From an uncultured Clostridium sp. (GTDB taxonomy: Bacteria > Bacillota > Clostridia > Christensenellales > Borkfalkiaceae): 6,441 bases of DNA. Every line of letters begins with the position of its first letter. Positions within the stretch are counted from its first letter, which is position 1. The stretch spans positions 1-6,441 of the forward strand of contig USMU01000074.1 in assembly GCA_900555925.1 (NCBI GenBank), read 5' to 3'. Shown here piece after piece: positions 4,960-6,441 of the stretch. Position numbers and translations under genes: made by a program. The notes beneath the pieces are model-generated. The model saw nothing but the letters and a program-made list of their open reading frames with translations. It had not been told where the DNA came from and ran no database searches.

Positions 4960-6060
4960 TTATGCGCCCGTTCTTACAGGTAAAATCAAATATGCGTCCT
5001 CTTTCGACCCTTTGTTTTCGAGCGTGAAGGGCGAAATCGCATTGTTGAACGACAATTTCACCGTCTCTTCGCTGAGCGCTTTCAGCGCGTCCAGCACAAA
5101 TTTTCCGTTCATCGCGATTTTCAGCTCTTTCCCCGACATCTCCACTTTCACGCTCTCCGCCACGTTCCCGATCTCCGAATTCGCCGTGATGAGAATGTTT
5201 CCGCCCTTGATGTCCAGAATGATGAGATTGTTCTTATCTCCCCTGATGAGAATCGACGCGCGTTCCACGCTCTCGATGAGCTCCGCGCGGGAAACATAGA
5301 CTTCCGTCGTGAACGCGGAAGGAAAAATATTGCTCTTGTTGACGAATTCCCCCGTATACAGGCGGGACGTGAGCACCGTATCGTTCACCGATACGAAAAG
5401 CATATTCTTCGCTACGTAAATTTTTAACGTCTCTTCCCCGTTTTCGAGCATTCTCGAAATCTCCGTGAGCGTGCGCGCGGGACAGACCAGCTTTACGTTT
5501 CCTTTTCCCGTTTTCGCCTCGCATTCCGAAACCGCCATTCTGTATCCGTCCAGCGCCGTCGCGTGCAGCTTATTTCCTTCCGTCTCCAAAAGACAGCCCT
5601 TCAAAATGGGCCTGCTCTCGTCCGTCGCGCAGCAGAATACTGTCTTTGCGATCAACGATTTCAGAGACGATTCCTTCACCTCGAAATAATCGTCTCCCGC
5701 TTCCGCCTTGATGAGCGGAAATTCCTCCGCCGAAAGCACCTGCAAAAAGGATTCCGAATCCCCGTAACGGATTTCCAATCCCTTCTCCCCGGTGGAGATG
5801 ACTACGTTCATTCCCGAAACCTTTCCCATGAAATCCGAGAAAAATCTGCCGTTTACGCAAATTTCTCCCTCTTCGAGAACGTCCGCCTTGATCTTTTTCT
5901 CAATGGAAATTTCTCCGTCGTATGCGATCAACGTCACCGCATCGTTCTGCGCGCTGATTTTGATACATTCGAGAACGGGCGTCGTCGTCTTGGTCGAGCA
6001 GGCTTTGCTCACCGTCATCGCCGCGTCCGAAAGAATGAGCCCTTCGCTGATAAATTTCAT
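4960..6060 (-). CDS. dnaN: DNA polymerase III subunit beta (sliding clamp)
   Basis: A 366-residue beta clamp, close to the usual 366-380. It forms the ring that tethers the replicative polymerase to DNA. The three clamp domains are about residues 1-120, 125-243 and 246-366. Recognisable family segments are EEFPLI (112-117), ATDESRPILKG (145-155), ALDGYRMAV (169-177), SRLYTGEF (232-239) with FP at 246-247, and the conserved C-terminal LILPVRT (358-364) that helps form the partner-binding pocket. The ATG is preceded by AAGGAG at 6070-6075, 9 nt upstream. It has its own promoter (6125-6153), lies directly beside the DnaA-box cluster, and is followed by rpmH on the same strand. Normally dnaN follows dnaA and points away from rpmH. 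Confidence 0.98.
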   Translation of the reverse strand: MKFISEGLILSDAAMTVSKACSTKTTTPVLECIKISAQNDAVTLIAYDGEISIEKKIKADVLEEGEICVNGRFFSDFMGKVSGMNVVISTGEKGLEIRYGDSESFLQVLSAEEFPLIKAEAGDDYFEVKESSLKSLIAKTVFCCATDESRPILKGCLLETEGNKLHATALDGYRMAVSECEAKTGKGNVKLVCPARTLTEISRMLENGEETLKIYVAKNMLFVSVNDTVLTSRLYTGEFVNKSNIFPSAFTTEVYVSRAELIESVERASILIRGDKNNLIILDIKGGNILITANSEIGNVAESVKVEMSGKELKIAMNGKFVLDALKALSEETVKLSFNNAISPFTLENKGSKEDAYLILPVRTGA

Positions 6061-6078
6061 TGCTTTCCACTCCTTTTC

Positions 6079-6095
6079 CCGCCGAGGTACGGCGG
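6079..6095 (-). other. GC-rich hairpin in the dnaN leader
   Basis: CCGCCG and CGGCGG form a perfect 6-bp stem with a 5-nt loop, ending 3 bp before the dnaN Shine-Dalgarno region in a leader of about 58 nt. It may influence access to the ribosome-binding site. There is no U run, so it is not a terminator. Confidence 0.5.
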
Positions 6096-6124
6096 CTCGT
6101 CGTTAATCCTTACGATTCGGATTC

Positions 6125-6153
6125 ATTTTACCATATCTGTCCGTTTTTGGCAA
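6125..6153 (-). promoter_or_regulatory. Sigma-A promoter with extended -10 for dnaN
   Basis: On the minus strand TTGCCA (6148-6153) is separated by 17 bp from TAAAAT (6125-6130), and the -10 is preceded by TGG (extended -10). The expected start is near 6118, giving a leader of about 58 nt. It places dnaN expression next to, but downstream of, the origin elements. Confidence 0.75.
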
Positions 6154-6239
6154 GCAAAAATCTTTTTCGTCGGCAATTTTTAAGAAAATTTTTTCCTTCC
6201 CTCCCTCCTCCTCCCCGTTGATTTTTTATGATAGAATTG

Positions 6240-6260
6240 TATTATTAGTATTAATAGTAG
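6240..6260. promoter_or_regulatory. DnaA-trio array (seven triplets)
   Basis: Read 3' to 5' on the plus strand, leftward from position 6260, there are seven consecutive triplets of the form N-A-T. Three are GAT, one is AAT and three are TAT. They are separated from the nearest perfect DnaA box (6273-6281) by a 12-nt spacer (6261-6272) containing CTCGG. DnaA-trios are the single-strand elements on which DnaA extends from double-stranded boxes to open the origin. On the opposite strand the array begins CTACTATTA. Confidence 0.75.
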
Positions 6261-6272
6261 TCTCGGTGAAAT

Positions 6273-6281
6273 TGTGGATAA
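6273..6281 (-). promoter_or_regulatory. DnaA box (perfect), next to the DnaA-trios
   Basis: TTATCCACA on the minus strand, an exact consensus match. It is the box closest to the unwinding element and so the likely loading site for the DnaA filament. Confidence 0.9.
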
Positions 6282-6328
6282 GTCCCGTTTTTTTGCTTGG
6301 ACAGGCCTGTTTCTCGGTATAAAAGCAT

Positions 6329-6337
6329 TGTGGATAA
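6329..6337 (-). promoter_or_regulatory. DnaA box (perfect)
   Basis: TTATCCACA on the minus strand, exact match, in the same orientation as the others and 56 bp from the trio-proximal box. Confidence 0.9.
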
Positions 6338-6350
6338 CTCGCGTCTTTCT

Positions 6351-6359
6351 TGTGGATAA
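6351..6359 (-). promoter_or_regulatory. DnaA box (perfect)
   Basis: TTATCCACA on the minus strand, exact match, 22 bp (about two helical turns) from the box at 6329. Confidence 0.9.
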
Positions 6360-6373
6360 CATTGTGAATCGAG

Positions 6374-6382
6374 TGTGGACAA
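6374..6382 (-). promoter_or_regulatory. DnaA box (one mismatch)
   Basis: TTGTCCACA on the minus strand, one mismatch to consensus, 23 bp from the box at 6351. The regular 22-23 bp phasing and shared orientation support it. Confidence 0.7.
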
Positions 6383-6441
6383 GTGGAAAACTTTTGTTCG
6401 CGAGAAAGTTGAGTTTATAAAAATAAAATATTTTATGAATA

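Larger units (their letters stand above)
6218..6441. other. oriC: Chromosomal replication origin (oriC), DUE and DnaA-binding region
   Basis: This non-coding region upstream of dnaN contains a cluster of same-orientation DnaA boxes (6273-6382), DnaA-trio triplets (6240-6260) and an A/T-rich stretch toward dnaN (about 6218-6260) that is the likely unwinding element. A second A/T-rich block begins at about 6412 and runs to the window edge. The order box, short spacer, trios, A/T-rich DNA, dnaN is that described for the B. subtilis origin between dnaA and dnaN. The origin may continue past the right edge. Confidence 0.85.

Noticed and set aside
5563..6183. 206-codon plus-strand open frame
   Set aside because: It is antisense to dnaN and its promoter. 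The His/Arg/Phe-rich translation is typical of a reverse-frame shadow.
6363..6371. Fifth DnaA box (TGTGAATCG)
   Set aside because: It has too many mismatches to the consensus, especially in the right half.
1..6441. CRISPR arrays, tRNA or rRNA genes, insertion sequences, phage genes
   Set aside because: No regularly spaced repeats, no cloverleaf or rRNA-like sequence, and no transposase or integrase frames were found. All supported genes are core chromosomal functions.

Overview
The window reads as the chromosomal origin neighbourhood of a Bacillota (Firmicutes), probably Clostridia, genome of moderate G+C. Every protein gene I can support lies on the minus strand. Read from right to left the order is oriC, dnaN (sliding clamp), rpmH (ribosomal protein L34), rnpA (RNase P protein), yidD, yidC/oxaA (membrane insertase), jag/khpB (KH-R3H RNA-binding protein), a small-RNA-like unit, and an NfeD/YuaF-type membrane OB-fold protein. 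The rpmH-rnpA-yidD-yidC-jag run is the classic origin-proximal cluster of Firmicutes. A narrower placement (a gut Clostridia lineage such as Christensenellales relatives) is only a guess.

Right end (6061-6441): the origin. Three perfect DnaA boxes and one single-mismatch box, all in the same orientation, are followed toward dnaN by a short spacer, then seven consecutive DnaA-trio triplets and an A/T-rich stretch. This is the layout of the B. subtilis basal unwinding system between dnaA and dnaN. dnaN has its own extended -10 promoter and a GC-rich leader hairpin. dnaA is not in the window. The polarity suggests it lies beyond the right edge on the same strand, but this is not shown.

Middle (2319-4960): dnaN ends just before a sigma-A promoter for rpmH, and a small intrinsic terminator overlaps the expected rpmH start site. 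rpmH, rnpA, yidD, yidC and jag follow with short gaps or overlaps and appear to form one operon. They serve ribosome assembly, tRNA 5' processing, membrane protein insertion and RNA binding. YidC carries an unusually long extracytoplasmic insertion. Jag carries a long Tyr/Arg/Asn/Gly-rich repetitive tail, and its Shine-Dalgarno sequence sits in the loop of a perfect 6-bp hairpin.

Left (1-1151): a 437-base stretch between jag and the NfeD-like gene contains a strong promoter, about 180 nt of RNA with an H-type pseudoknot and other helices, and a long intrinsic terminator. It is either a free small RNA or a riboswitch-like attenuator for the NfeD-like gene. I could not match it to any RNA family from memory, and it is the best candidate here for something undescribed. 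After the NfeD-like gene a ribosome-binding-like site points to another minus-strand gene just off the left edge, plausibly a flotillin.
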